Positions 51,431-62,900 are shown, numbered from the stretch's first letter. The stretch is DNA of 64,000 bases from Bombyx mori (GCF_030269925.1 NC_085128.1:6326501-6390500); one strand, 5' to 3'. Notes: generated by a model from the sequence alone, not told the origin. Made by a program: numbers and translations.

Positions 51431-51469
51431 TTATTGTCTCTCTTCATCTTTCATGAAGAGAGACAATAA
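51431..51469. other. Perfect 17-bp inverted repeat with 5-nt loop
   Basis: TTATTGTCTCTCTTCAT at 51431-51447 and its exact complement at 51453-51469, loop CTTTC. Strong hairpin of unknown use. Confidence 0.9.
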
Positions 51470-51892
51470 CCGATCACACTGAGAGAGACGCAATATAATC
51501 GATTGATGGCTTGTGTGAACGAATGAAGATGATTATGTTGGTATCGTGAAGTGTATACATAAGTGCTCAGTACTCACAGTTGAATTACTTGTTAGAGTAT
51601 TATCGAACATATACTTGTTAGAAAAATATCGAGAGCTCTTAAATAAATACCACCAGAATAATCAGAATTCACCACAGCGGACTAGTCCAATATTTTTTCT
51701 AGATAGTAATGATACCTTGAACTCAATGTCCACACGAGACGTAAAAATCGAAATGTCAAAGAGCTTAACATAACGGATATCAAATATACTATTACGAAAA
51801 GCCGAAACAGCACAGAAACTGGTCTACTGAATAAAATAGTTTAAGAAGACTTGGACCAATGTGCAGTTATCGCCGATAAGAAAAGTACACGT

Positions 51893-52225
51893 CCTTAATA
51901 AATATTCACGATTGACTTGCACGGTGAAAGAATAAAATCGTGTAATGAAAGTCTAACCCGCAAAATTTATAATTTGCGTAATTACTGATGATATGACGGC
52001 TTGTGAGTCTACACAGGTAGGTACCAGTATCCCCTATTTCTGCCATGTAGCAGTAATGCATTGCAGTTTGAAGGGTGCGGCAGCCGTTATACTGTAAAAA
52101 CTGAGACTTAAAAACTCATATGTTAAAGTAGGTGGTAGCATTTATGTTGTTGATATATATGGGCTTCAGTAACCACGTATAACCAGGTGAGCTCGTCCAC
52201 CTATCTAAGCAATAAAATAAAAATA
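51893..52225 (+). repeat. Bm1 SINE lacking the tRNA head
   Basis: It starts within the middle part (TTCACGATTGACTTGCACGG) and runs to an A-rich tail; moderately diverged. Confidence 0.85.
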
Positions 52226-52412
52226 ACACTTGTCTACCTTAAGAACAATTGATTAATACATTGTGTAGTACCCTTTAAACCAGAATGCAGTACTGCTTCA
52301 CGGCAAAAATTTGCGGTAATTTATTCCTTTATCGTTAAAGTAATTTGCGTAAATTTGTTAGTTACGTATCAACTTATATAAATCGGGGCCTACATTGACT
52401 CACTCGACTAAC

Positions 52413-52608
52413 CCAGCCCACTGAGTTTCTCTCCAGATCTTCTCAGTGGGTAGCGATTCCGATCTGGTTGTAGATTCAGCAAAGCACTGCCCTTGTTAGG
52501 CTTAGTGTTAACAAATTAACCAGGCTGAGCTCCGTGAGCTCGCCTACACGTTCAGTGAACCTGGAATAACCCCTCGAGGTTACCAGGATAGGTAGACAAA
52601 AAAAGAAG
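52413..52608 (+). repeat. Jockey-like LINE 3' UTR fragment
   Basis: GCCCACTGAGTTTCTCTCCA to GGTTACCAGGATAGGTAGAC and an A run. Confidence 0.8.
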
Positions 52609-53383
52609 GTTTGACTGTGGCATTATCTCAATTCCCATCCCTCAATATACCGAAGTCACTGAGTCGTACATGCTGATATACCGATCAATGTGATCGACCT
52701 GATGTGATAGTTTTGATACCCTACTACATCAGAAAAATGGAATGTGTAAAGCAGATGAAGATAGACTTAATTACTTAAGTACATAATATTTTGAAGTTTG
52801 TGTGATTATTAGCCACGTCCTAGATCTTACATGTTGCTTCTAATTTAAAAAAAACATGGCTTACTATTGGCAAACGCGAATTCGAAAACCACCTAAAGTT
52901 TTACCGTAGATAAGTTCAATTTTGTTAATTAATATCGTAACTGAATGAGAGCTATATAAATTAAATTAACGTAATCGAAATGTAGCCTACATTTCCCTTT
53001 TGTGTCGTTAAATAACGAGAACCAGTTAAGCAGGTAATACTCTCAAAACTAAATTCAAACTGAACTGTAGTGTCTGTGTTTTGAGTTTACTTTACATTAA
53101 GAAATGAATTTAAAAAACTCTTTTTGATGAAATATGTATATATTCTGAAAATATATTATAACCCCCAACACATCCGCGAATCTCCCCAAATACATGTTTA
53201 AACTTCTGAAATTATCACGGATTATTTCTTAAATCGACATTCAAAGGTTGAAAAATATTTGCAATTTATTAAAAATGCTCTGGTACCGAAAACTTATAAG
53301 AACGGGTTTTACATGTACATTTTGCAAAAAAAATGTACACTTTCAGCATTTCTTTTCTTCCAGGAATTTTCCCAAATTGTATA

Positions 53384-53712
53384 TGAAGTCGTCGTGGCCT
53401 AAACCTAAAAGATAAGACGTCCGGTGCATTCGTGTTGAAGCGATGCAACGGTGTTCGAATCCCAGGCTGGTACCAATCTTTCTAATCGTGTAATAAAAAG
53501 CAAACCCGCAAAATTTATAATTTGCGTAATTACTGGTGGTACTGCCGTGAAGCAGTAATGCGTTTCGGTTCAAAGAGTGGGGCAGCCGTTGTAACTATGA
53601 TGAGACCTTGGAACTTGTATCTCAAGGTGGGTGGCGCGTTTACGCTGTAGATGTCTATGGGCTCCAGTAACCACTTAACACCAGGAGGGCTGTGAGCTCA
53701 TCCAAAAAAAAA
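53384..53712 (+). repeat. Bm1 SINE with head and two internal deletions
   Basis: Head GAAGTCGTCGTGGCCTAAAC with an inserted CCTAAA, B-box region GGTGTTCGAATCCC, then loss of the CAACAAATGTTCACG segment and of GACCTCTTGTGAGTCCGCAC. The A tail ends at 53712. Confidence 0.85.
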
Positions 53713-54177
53713 CTGATAAAATGGTAATTAGATTTCTAGTTGCAATTAATTACAACATTTACATGTACAACTAAAACGGTTTATGAAACAGTATAATAAT
53801 ATTATCGTCTTTTGTTATCATGAAGTGCTAATGGCGAACATCCATTTACGAATCAGAATTGTTATTCTGAGAGCTTGGCATCAATGTTTGATGTTTTAAT
53901 TCGTATTTTAACTTCTATTGTGAAAATATACTAATTAGTTTACGTTTTAGATACTTGTTACTGTAGCTTATTAAAATACTGTAACCAAATCTGATTCGTC
54001 ATTTTTAAACGGTTTTATTTAGCTCGACCTGTACGGAATTTGTTTTTTATTTATTTGGGTCAAAATTAGAAATTGAAATTTAAGCACCTTCCCGTTGTCA
54101 GATTGATCTGAAATTTGGTACACACATTTAATTTAGATGACAATACAATATAATAAAATCAATGACATTATAAATCT

Positions 54178-54415
54178 AAGATGGCCGCCGATACAAAATG
54201 GCGGATTACATATTTTTCCTTAAACCCCTCAATATGGGTATCAAATGAAAGGGCTACACTAGTAAAACACGATGATTATGTCAAAATTTAAAATTCAAGA
54301 TGGACGCCGTTCCAATATGGCGGACTAGGTACATATTTTTCCACAACCACCACAATATGGGTATCAAATAATAGGACTACACTAGCAGAATACTGTCATT
54401 ATGTCAAAATTTCGT
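54178..54415 (+). repeat. Two 119-bp tandem units with ATGGCCGCC/AATGGCGGA
   Basis: Units begin AAGATGG at 54178 and 54297. Each contains an (A)AATGGCGGA complement of the start, AATATGGGTATCAAAT and TTATGTCAAAATTT. They precede the Helitron ORF and may be its 5' non-coding part. Confidence 0.6.
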
Positions 54416-54726
54416 ATTAGGTGTTACAAGTTACAAAATGGCGTATTAGGTGGGGGCATGATTAGTCGTGTCGAGAACAGTTGCGTCCAAGATTGTGTGA
54501 CGTTAGAGGGGCAGATAAAAAAATTTAGGTAATTAGATACCTCGTTAGTAAGCGGTAGCTATACCACCCAAGTTAAGGTAATAGGTTAAAACGTGCCGAG
54601 GACTGTATGGCATTAGGGTGGGTAAAAATGTAATGTCGTCAGCGCTTCCCCCTCAAGATTGGGCGCATCTTGTTGTATATTAAGCCTTGCCCCTTTGCTG
54701 GACTTCTGGCGGGGTCGACCGTCAAA

Positions 54727-56452
54727 ATGCCCCTTAATCGTGGGAACAACATGGTAACAATAAATAAAAAAGCAAACAAAAATAAAAACGAAACTGCTAC
54801 ACAACGAAAAAGAAGGCTCGAAAAGGCAAAAGAAAAGTATACAACGAAACGTGCAAAGGAAAGTGAAAATGAAACCCACAGTTGACTACAGAAACGAAGA
54901 GAACGGTTAGCAACAGAAACACCTGAGCAACATGATACCAGGTTAATAGCACAACGTGAGAGACAAAGGCAGCTGGTAGAGTCAGAAACACCTGAGCGTC
55001 ATGAGTGCAGGCTAGCATCACAACGTGACAGACGAAGAGAGCTAATAGCGTCAGAAACACCCGAGCGTCATGAGTCCAGGCTAGCATCACAACGTGACAG
55101 ACGAAGAGAGCTAATAGCGTCAGAAACACCCGAGCGTCCTGAGTCCAGGCTAGTATCACAACGTGACAAACAAAGAGAGTTGTTAGCATCAGAAACACTT
55201 GAGCGTCATGAGTCCAGGCTAAGATTACAACGTAACAGACAAATAGAGCTATTAGCGTCAGAAACACCTGAGCAACATGAGGCCAGGTTAACAGGACGGC
55301 GTGAGAGACGAAAGGAGTTAGAAGCTTCAGAAACACCTGAGCAACGCCACGACAGGTTAAATAACCAACGTGAGCGTGCACAGCAACGCAGAGCTGAAAA
55401 TCATGTACAAGCGTTTGAAAATGCCATTAACACATCGTGTATACACGTTTGTGACATTTGCACGAAGCATTGATATCCTAACCAAATTCATACTGTACGT
55501 TACAACACAGCTGTATTAGGATATCTACCTGCAGAACTGTCTTCAAAAACAACATTACTTTTATGTTCGCGCTGCCAAACACATGTGACCAGTAATAAAA
55601 CAATAGCACCATCAAAGGCGTACTGGAATAATCTGGATCCAGGTTCAATACCAGATGAGATTCAAGCGCTGACGCAAGCAGAGCAGCGATTGCTGTGTAG
55701 AATCATCCCACTTGTTAAAATCGTAAAATTTACTGGGCTATACGGGCAGTACGGTTTCCACGGACAAGCAGTGTGGTTTGCCCGAGATATCTTAGAGGTC
55801 AGTGAAAGATTACCTAATATGCTTCCAAGATCTTCCAGCCAGGTGGGTATCGTTGTAGTTACAGAACGTTTAGAGAATTTGAACATCACAAGAGAGTTCA
55901 CAATATCTCGCGAAAAATTCTACAGCGCTTTAAGATGGTTAACTAGAAATAACCCGCTTTATAGAGATGTACGCATTGACGAAAATGTCCAGATTAGTGA
56001 ACAAGACTTAATACGACTTAGTGTGCCAGATATACCTGAAAACGGTGAACCTGAAAGAATTGAAATTCCAAATGTATTCATTAGTATTAATGACGTTCCT
56101 AGAATTATTCGGGCTTCATGGCATCAAGGTGACCACAGCGTTTTCACTTCGGGATTTGCCGGCGTGCAATGTAACGGCATGCACGCTATTTACCCTAAAG
56201 CCATACAGTTTCCAGCAAAATTCAATTATGGTACGGCTGAAAGAAGGATGTTGCCCTTAGTTTTGTCCATGCAGTAGTATATTTGGGCTCAAAATTGTTT
56301 GAGGAAGGACAAGCATACGTGGCTCTAAGTCGAGTCAAGTCTCTGGAAGGGCTATCTATGTATTGAGGAATTAGATTGTACTAAATTATCAGGTAAGAAA
56401 CCATGTAATAATGATGCACTGAATGAATTAAATAGAATGAGGAATATTCGGT
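54727..56452 (+). pseudogene. Helitron protein remnant (N-domain plus helicase end)
   Basis: One frame from ATG 54727 to TAG 56275 contains two in-frame TGA stops (54883-54885 and 55471-55473); each lies where Trp (TGG) would fit. Parts: a basic start (RKRRLEKAKEKYTTKRAKE), about seven 23-residue repeats of type ASETPERHESRLASQRD, a zinc-binding pair (CDICTKH..LLCSRCQTH), the conserved domain DPGSIPDEIQALTQAEQRLL / GLYGQYGFHGQAVWFARDI, and FNYGTAERRMLPLVLS of the helicase end. A deletion then shifts frame to VVYLGSKLFEEGQAYVALSR (56274-56365), helicase motif VI. Not functional. Confidence 0.88.
54900..55390 (+). repeat. 69-bp tandem repeats inside the Helitron ORF
   Basis: About seven units of 23 codons each (S-E-T-P-E-x-H-E-x-R-L). 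Units at 55013-55081 and 55082-55150 are nearly identical, so the array has changed length recently. Predicted charged helical repeat. Confidence 0.85.
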
Positions 56453-56483
56453 AGACAATTTCACTAAATACTAAAAACAAGAA

Positions 56484-56811
56484 AATAAAAATCGGTAAAA
56501 AACTTTTAAGTTAAACGGTTTTATTTTATGTGCACTGAAAACTACAAAATAAATAAATAGTTACTTACCTATCAACCTACGTAGGTCATCTCGGTCATTA
56601 ATATCTCTGATGGTAGTGGTTGTCATAACATGAACCATGTCAGCGGCCGAAAGGCAGTTCATGAAAGAACACTAACACCAGGGTTTGCTTGGTAGGTAAA
56701 CTAAGCACACACTATAACAAGTAGGTATTTTGACCTTCTAGTTCAGAAATATTTTAGTACTAGGCAGAATAGCTTTTAGGCATATTAGACTAAAATAAAA
56801 ACGTGGGGCCC
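56484..56811 (+). repeat. Left arm of 328-bp inverted repeat
   Basis: It begins AATAAAAATCGGTAAAAAAC and ends AAAACGTGGGGCCC. The arm at 57079-57406 is its reverse complement, of equal length and with no difference that I could see. It starts just after the Helitron helicase end. Confidence 0.93.
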
Positions 56812-57078
56812 CTCTGAAATCATACCTATGGTAGAGCATATCTTATACTTTGGTAGATCATGAGCTCGGCGTTCGCTGGTGAAGCCGCCATGGCAGATTA
56901 TTGATGGTCAAAACCTCCAGTTACGATTATAGTAAGTCGATTCAGCGGACCCTGGACTCCGGAGCTATGAGGTTTCGGATGCGACCGGGATAAGCCGCTA
57001 GGATGATGATGATGACGATTATAATAAGTCGATACAATCCACACTTAGTATAGTAGAAAGTAATACAGAAATAATAAT
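56812..57078. other. 267-bp spacer between the inverted arms
   Basis: No ORF of note. It contains a GATGATGATGATGACGATT run after GGGATAAGCCGCTAGG, like the tail of an RTE-type LINE. Confidence 0.6.
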
Positions 57079-57406
57079 GGGCCCCACGTTTTTATTTTAG
57101 TCTAATATGCCTAAAAGCTATTCTGCCTAGTACTAAAATATTTCTGAACTAGAAGGTCAAAATACCTACTTGTTATAGTGTGTGCTTAGTTTACCTACCA
57201 AGCAAACCCTGGTGTTAGTGTTCTTTCATGAACTGCCTTTCGGCCGCTGACATGGTTCATGTTATGACAACCACTACCATCAGAGATATTAATGACCGAG
57301 ATGACCTACGTAGGTTGATAGGTAAGTAACTATTTATTTATTTTGTAGTTTTCAGTGCACATAAAATAAAACCGTTTAACTTAAAAGTTTTTTACCGATT
57401 TTTATT
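57079..57406 (-). repeat. Right arm of 328-bp inverted repeat
   Basis: Reverse complement of 56484-56811. Immediately beyond it the sequence reads ACTAGTGGAAGGGCGTAG, unlike the left flank. Confidence 0.93.
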
Positions 57407-58320
57407 ACTAGTGGAAGGGCGTAGTCTCTCCATCTCTTCATCTACAGCAATTACAAAATTATGTAGAGTTTCGCTATCGTATCACAAAATAATCTATCTA
57501 GAATAACATTGACATTGGTGTTTCCAATTACACATATGAAATTATATTGTTTTATAGGCGATTTAAGTCACGCTAACCAAATTACACTTACATGCAAAAC
57601 AGCAATTATATATATTCTACTACTGTGACACGTATTGGTAACCAACCACTTTCTACAACTATTTATTGGTTTTTATTGTTTTATTACTTACTATAGTGGC
57701 TCAGCGATCTAAAAAGGATTATTAGGCTTCAAGATGAACGACTGACGACTGGATGGCTGGTTTCGAAATATCTTTATATTTAATACGTGAAGCAGAAGCT
57801 TTGTACCCCTTTTTACGAAAATTGCGCGGACAGAGGAGTATGAAATTTCCCACACTTATATACAATATAGAAGGAGTGCAGAAAGTTAATATTTTTTTTA
57901 AATTATGCCTAAAAAATACACTAAATCAATAAAAAAAACATTACATTACATACCATGTATCTGCCGCACACACGCATGCATACTATTTATTTATTGTCAA
58001 ACTTTTGTTCTTGACGTCTGTAGTCAAATTGAGAATAGATTAAATACTGTTTGTCTTTATTAATATTTTTGTATAGTGTAGTCTTGGCAAAATTTGTTCT
58101 CAATTGTTCAAAATTTGTTCTCATTATAATATTTCCGACGCTTCGATTACTTTACACTTTTCTCATAGTTTAAAGCTTAAACTTATACTCCTTCACTATA
58201 CCGCATGATAGTATTTCAATGAAACAAACCTTAAACTTAGTAATAATACGTAATATGCTTTATGAATATGATCGAGCCGAAAAGTGATAACTTCCAACCT
58301 GTTAACCTCGGCCTCCAAAA
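57407..58320. other. Spacer upstream of gene 12
   Basis: Nothing recognised apart from AT-rich sequence. Confidence 0.4.
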
Positions 58321-58330
58321 TACTGGCAGC

Positions 58331-58365
58331 TATAAAAGCCGTTTTGATTCCCACATTTCATCAGT
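58331..58365 (+). promoter_or_regulatory. Core promoter of CPR gene 12
   Basis: TATAAAAG at 58331-58338 and TCAGT at 58361-58365, A at +32. Confidence 0.82.
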
Positions 58366-58387
58366 TGCTTCGGAACATCATATCAAT

Positions 58388-59230
58388 ATGTTTGCCAAAG
58401 TAAGTAATACATGAAAATATGATTAATTTGTAAAGGATAATTCATTCAATGTGTATATTTAATCATTTCAAATATTCACAGATTGTTGCTTTAAGCATTG
58501 TACTAGCAGTGGCCACTGCAGGTCTCTTACCGGAACCACATTACTCGTCGGCTGCGGCCGTCTCCTCTCAAAGCATCGTCCGTCACGACCAGCCACAGCT
58601 CCATGCCACCAAATATGTAGCAGCCGCTCCAGTAGCCGTCCACGCCGCTCCTGTAGCATACCACGCAGCCCCTGTCGCCTACCACTCCGCCCCCGCTCAC
58701 TACTCGTCTGCTGGCGCCGTCTCCTCCCAGACCATCCTACGTCACGACCAGCCTCACGCCACCAACTACATCGCCGCCGCTGGCCCCGTCCACTACGCCG
58801 CCGCTGGCCCCGTCCACTACGCCGCTCCTGAAGCCAGAGTGATCGCTCCAGCCCATAAAGTACTTGTCGCCGGCCACCATGAAGAAGAATATGTAAGTTT
58901 ATTTAATAGAACATAATTATGCTTTGTATTCATTTGACATTAAAGTCCATACGTATTCATTAATGTTAAACTTCGCAGGCTCACCCTAAATACGACTTCG
59001 CTTACTCTGTGGCTGACGGACACAGTGGCGACAACAAGTCCCAGCACGAGTCCCGCGACGGCGACGCTGTGCACGGCGAGTACACCTTGCTCGAAGCTGA
59101 CGGCTCAGTGCGCAAGGTTGAGTACACCGCTGACGACCACCACGGCTTCAACGCTGTTGTTAGCAACACCGCCCCCGCTCACCACGCAGCTCATGCCGCC
59201 CACGCACCCGTCCTTCTGGCTCATCATTAA
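58388..59230 (+). CDS. CPR gene 12: Ala/Pro/Val-rich RR-2 cuticular protein, 224 aa
   Basis: Exons 58388-58399 (MFAK), 58482-58892 and 58979-59230, 675 nt. The signal peptide ends near VATAG before LLPEPHYSS. The spacer (to residue 141) has [20 protein letters not shown] repeats and the motif [12 protein letters not shown], repeated as [14 protein letters not shown]-2 domain: [52 protein letters not shown], in one exon without the phase-2 intron of genes 1-11. The tail ends [10 protein letters not shown]. Exon 2 ends HHEEEY. AATAAA is at 59298-59303. GC-rich, codon-biased coding sequence suggests high expression. Its pair is gene 13. Confidence 0.95.
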
Positions 59231-59539
59231 TCATTAAATTGTTGCCTAGTCAGATTTAAATAATTTAAGATGCCTATAAAATTGTAAGGAAATATTTAAT
59301 AAAAACGCAAACTGACGTTGAGATTTTAATTTTTATGAATCTTTTAGGAAACATTAAACATATGTATAAGTATAATTACATAGGAATTCCAAATCAAGGC
59401 ACCAAATCAAAAATATATACCTTACATTTTCTTGTACATTTCAAAAATAAAATATGCACGAACCAGATTAACTGTAGCATCTAAAATGTGCGGTGCCGAT
59501 GCGCCGGCGTTCTAACTCATTGCCATGCCCTTATTTTAG

Positions 59540-60475
59540 CTTTTCCCTACCTATTCGCTGGTAGCCTATGGGGTAATTTAGGTACGCTATGGCTGCTAGG
59601 TGAGCTCACGGGACTCAATCTGAGAGAGTTTGTTAACAGTTGCTCTAGCAAGAACCGTGATTAGAGTAGAATCTACCAAAGAACCGAGATTGACTGAGAA
59701 GGTCCGGCCAAAAACTCAGTGGGTTTGTCTATAGGTTAGTTCGCACGCCGAAGATAGATATTTACAAATCTGTTCTAAATTTAGATAGTCGTAAAGATGG
59801 ACATTCCTCACGTACCACGGTACTCCAATGTATATCCTACAAAAACGGGACTGCATGGGTTGGCGATAGTTTATGCGCATGCGGGTCACGTGAGCGAACA
59901 TCACAATTGCATAGGACCTTGTTACGAAGGGACATTTTTTTTCTTTTCAAATAAAATCATCGGGAAGAGTCAACAAAGTAGGAATGAAGGTCAGTCGCGC
60001 ACTGTCCTGATGTAGGAACCTAATGTCATCCCTCTGTCGAGGGTGACACCTAGGTACTTTTTCGTGGGGTTGATGTCGATGCGCCACTTCCGGAACCACT
60101 GACCTAAATTGGTCGCCGCGGTCTGGAGTTTACTGTGCATAAAAGACATTTTCCGACTCGTGTAGTAGATAGCCGTATCATCAGCGAAAGAGGCTAACAG
60201 GGTCACTGACGACTGGGGGTGTCGTTGATATAAAAACTAAGTAGTAGCGGAGAGAGAGCAGAGCCTTGCGGGACTCCTGCTGTGATTTGATGCGGTAGAG
60301 TGGGTTCCCTCTACTCGATACCGAAAGGAGCTGTTCAACAAGAAGTCTCGTATGATGAGTGCCACACTGTCTGACACTCCCATGTTAATAATTTAAGGCA
60401 CTGTACAAGACTTTATTCAACGCCTTCACGATATCGAAGAGGAAAGCTCCCGTGGGGGAGGTCTGCATCTATTTA
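59540..60475 (-). repeat. Jockey-like LINE 3' half, degenerate
   Basis: Read from the right: DTVALIIRDFLLNSSF-like and AGVPQGS sequences near 60250-60380, FADDTAIYYTSRK with the active site near 60180, WFRKWRIDINPTKKYLGVTL, then SRFCRIYIGVPWYVRNVHLY near 59800 and the 3' UTR at 59540-59740. Same family as 1-2622, with deletions and frame changes. Dead. Confidence 0.87.
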
Positions 60476-62020
60476 ACCCTACTTAGATGTTCTCTGTGAG
60501 GCAGACTTTACTTGAGATGAAGCGAGTACAAGAACGAAGACGGCTAAATTTATATTAATTTTCCATATAAATATAACTTCATAAAATTTCGAGGGTCTTA
60601 CGAATCTAAATAAATTATTAAGTCTCAAAACCGCAGTTGACAACATAACCGTCGATTAAATTTATCATTTCAAAATACATGATAGTGTCTGTCTCAATTT
60701 CCAATGCAATTCAATTTTAAATGCAATGTCTCTTCTAATCCGAATGCATCGCTACATTGGTGTAAGAATGTTTTTCAACTGTATGGCTTCATAACCTGTC
60801 ACGTATAGTGTGATATTTTGAAAAATTACAGTGAATCTTGAAGAAACATCTTATGCTGCATTATTACATTTCGTCATCATTTTAATGGAAATATCAAATA
60901 AGCATGTACATATCTTTATGTCTTTTATTGTCCAGGCTATATATAGTGCTGAGTACTCAAAATCGATATCTCGCAAAGATTTCTTATCTCCTGAATTAAA
61001 TCTTCAGTATTAGATTCACGTCGATTTTCATTTAATTAGCACTTTTGAACGGAAAAATAGACCGTGTCGTCTCAACCGGACGTAGCGTTTGCCTGAGCTC
61101 TGGATCTAGAACTGCCTAAGACATGCTGTAGTTTTTGAATGCAGTCGAAACGAATTATGTACATTCTGTAATTTATGTATACACGATGGGTTCTTACAAT
61201 CTTAGACGAGATCACGGCAAGGGGTTGGTCGCCAAGCACCGTCAGTCTTACCCACAAAACGGTTGAACTTGTCATTTAATCAACTCAAAATATGTACGTT
61301 TCGTGACAATAACAAATAAAAAGTGTCTCAACCTTCAAATTGAAAGGCATGACTGCTTCGCGGTAGAAATAAGCAGATGGTAAAAATACAGCTCCTTCGC
61401 TGTATATTTTTGTTGCCTTTGTAGGCATACGAGCCGGTGCCAAATGGTCAGTGATTACCGTTGGTTATGGACGTCAGCAATAACATGAAAGCTCCGGTCA
61501 CCATCCTCGTCGAACCCATCGCTCGCATCGCTGCTCTTGCTAGAGTCAGTGTTAGCATCACTCCGGTTTGAGCCCCGTGAGCTCACCTACTCAGTTAAGG
61601 TTACTCTGAAATAGCCTCTCAAGGTTATCAGCTTAGGTAGGGGAAAAAAACCTGAAATTCGTTCATGAATACGTTCTAAGTACGTACTTTCATAGAAGCA
61701 TAGATCATTTGTTTTAAAGGATTTAAACCGTCATACTCGCATAAATAGTCGAACCGTTTGATAAGAATATAGCCGTTTTATTATTCCACTGTGGCTTAGG
61801 TGGAACCGAGCTGCTGTTTACAGCACCAAAATAATATAAAAACATTTTACAAAAACATTATTTTACTTTTGTATTTTAGTATTATAAAGAACAAACAAAA
61901 AATTTATCAAATTGCATTGTTTATTAATATGTACATTTAATTAAATTATTTATTTACAGATTCTTAAACTAGAATCAAAATTGTAGTTAAATCAAAAAGT
62001 ACTACACTAATTTCTAGTTG
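60476..62020. other. Intergenic region between genes 12 and 13
   Basis: No gene is supported. It includes a Bm1 (-) scrap (61327-61385), an AGGCAGACGAGCAT-family scrap (61400-61500) and a Jockey 3' UTR (+) at 61527-61650 (CTGCTCTTGCTAGAGTCAGT to an A run). Confidence 0.5.
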
Positions 62021-62025
62021 AGAAA

Positions 62026-62900
62026 TCAATGATGAGCCAGGAGGACGGGTGCGTGGGCAACATGAGCTGCGTGGTGAGCGGGGGCGGTGTTGCTGACGAT
62101 AGCGTTGAAGCCGTGGTGGTCGTCAGCGGTGTACTCAACCTTGCGCACTGAACCGTCAGCTTCAACCAGAGTGTACTCGCCGTGCACAGCGTCGCCGTCG
62201 CGGGACTCGTGCTGGGACTTGTTGTCGCCGCTGTGTCCGTCAGCAACAGAGTAGGCGAAGTCGTATTTGGGGTGAGCCTGTCAAATTGAACGCAAATGTT
62301 AGAACATCAGTCTTCTAATAGTAAAGTGGTTGAAATCGATCACTAATGTATTTAATTTTAGCATTGTACTTACGTATTCCTCTTCATGGTGAGCAGATAC
62401 AAGCACTTTGTGGGCGGGAGCGATCACCTTAGCGACAGGAGCGGCGTAGTGGACGGGGCTAGCGTAGTGGACGGGAGCAGCGGCGGCGATGTAGTTGGTG
62501 GCGTGAGGCTGGTCGTGACGCAGGATGGTCTGGGAGGAGACGGCGCCAGCAGACGAGTAGTGAGCGGGGGCGGAGTGGTAGGCGACAGGGGCTGTGTGGT
62601 ATGCCACAGGAGCGGCGTGGACGGCTACTGGAGCGGCTGCTACATATTTGGTGGCATGGAGCTGTGGCTGGTCGTGACGGACGATGCTCTGAGAAGAGAC
62701 AGCCGCAGCTGAAGAATAGTGCGGCTCCGGCAGGAGACCTGCTGCACTCACTGCCAGCACAGCGCTCAAGGCTACGATCTGGAATAAATTTGTTTTATTT
62801 CTAAATACACATTTGATTATACAATAATAGAAAAGTGGCACAATTCAAAACATGCAGTTATTAAGGACTTGCATATTTCGTAACTCACTTTAGAGAACAT
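62026..62900 (-). CDS. CPR gene 13: Ala/Pro/Val-rich RR-2 cuticular protein, 222 aa
   Basis: Exons on the - strand: 62900-62889 (MFSK), 62778-62374 and 62277-62026, 669 nt. The signal peptide ends VSAAG before LLPEPHYSS. Spacer: [66 protein letters not shown]-2 domain: [51 protein letters not shown], unsplit. It differs from gene 12 by a few substitutions and a two-codon shorter spacer. It converges with gene 12 across 2.8 kb, so the pair arose by inverted duplication. Secreted procuticle protein; the stop is TGA at 62026-62028. Confidence 0.95.

Larger units (their letters stand above)
50945..53383. other. Intergenic region after gene 11 promoter
   Basis: No gene is supported. It holds the hairpin at 51431-51469, a Bm1 (+) at 51893-52225, a Bm1 (-) scrap at 52266-52312 and a Jockey 3' end at 52413-52608. 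Otherwise AT-rich. Confidence 0.5.
54727..56460 (+). mobile_element. Internally deleted Helitron, coding part
   Basis: An N-terminal Helitron domain is joined straight to the end of a Pif1-type helicase; the rolling-circle Rep domain and most of the helicase are gone. It sits between the tandem units at 54178 and the inverted repeat at 56484. Exact Helitron ends (TC..CTRR) were not confirmed. Confidence 0.8.

Noticed and set aside
62386..62712. Gly/Val/Asp-rich ORF on the + strand opposite gene 13
   Set aside because: It is the complement of the Ala/Pro/His repeats of gene 13.
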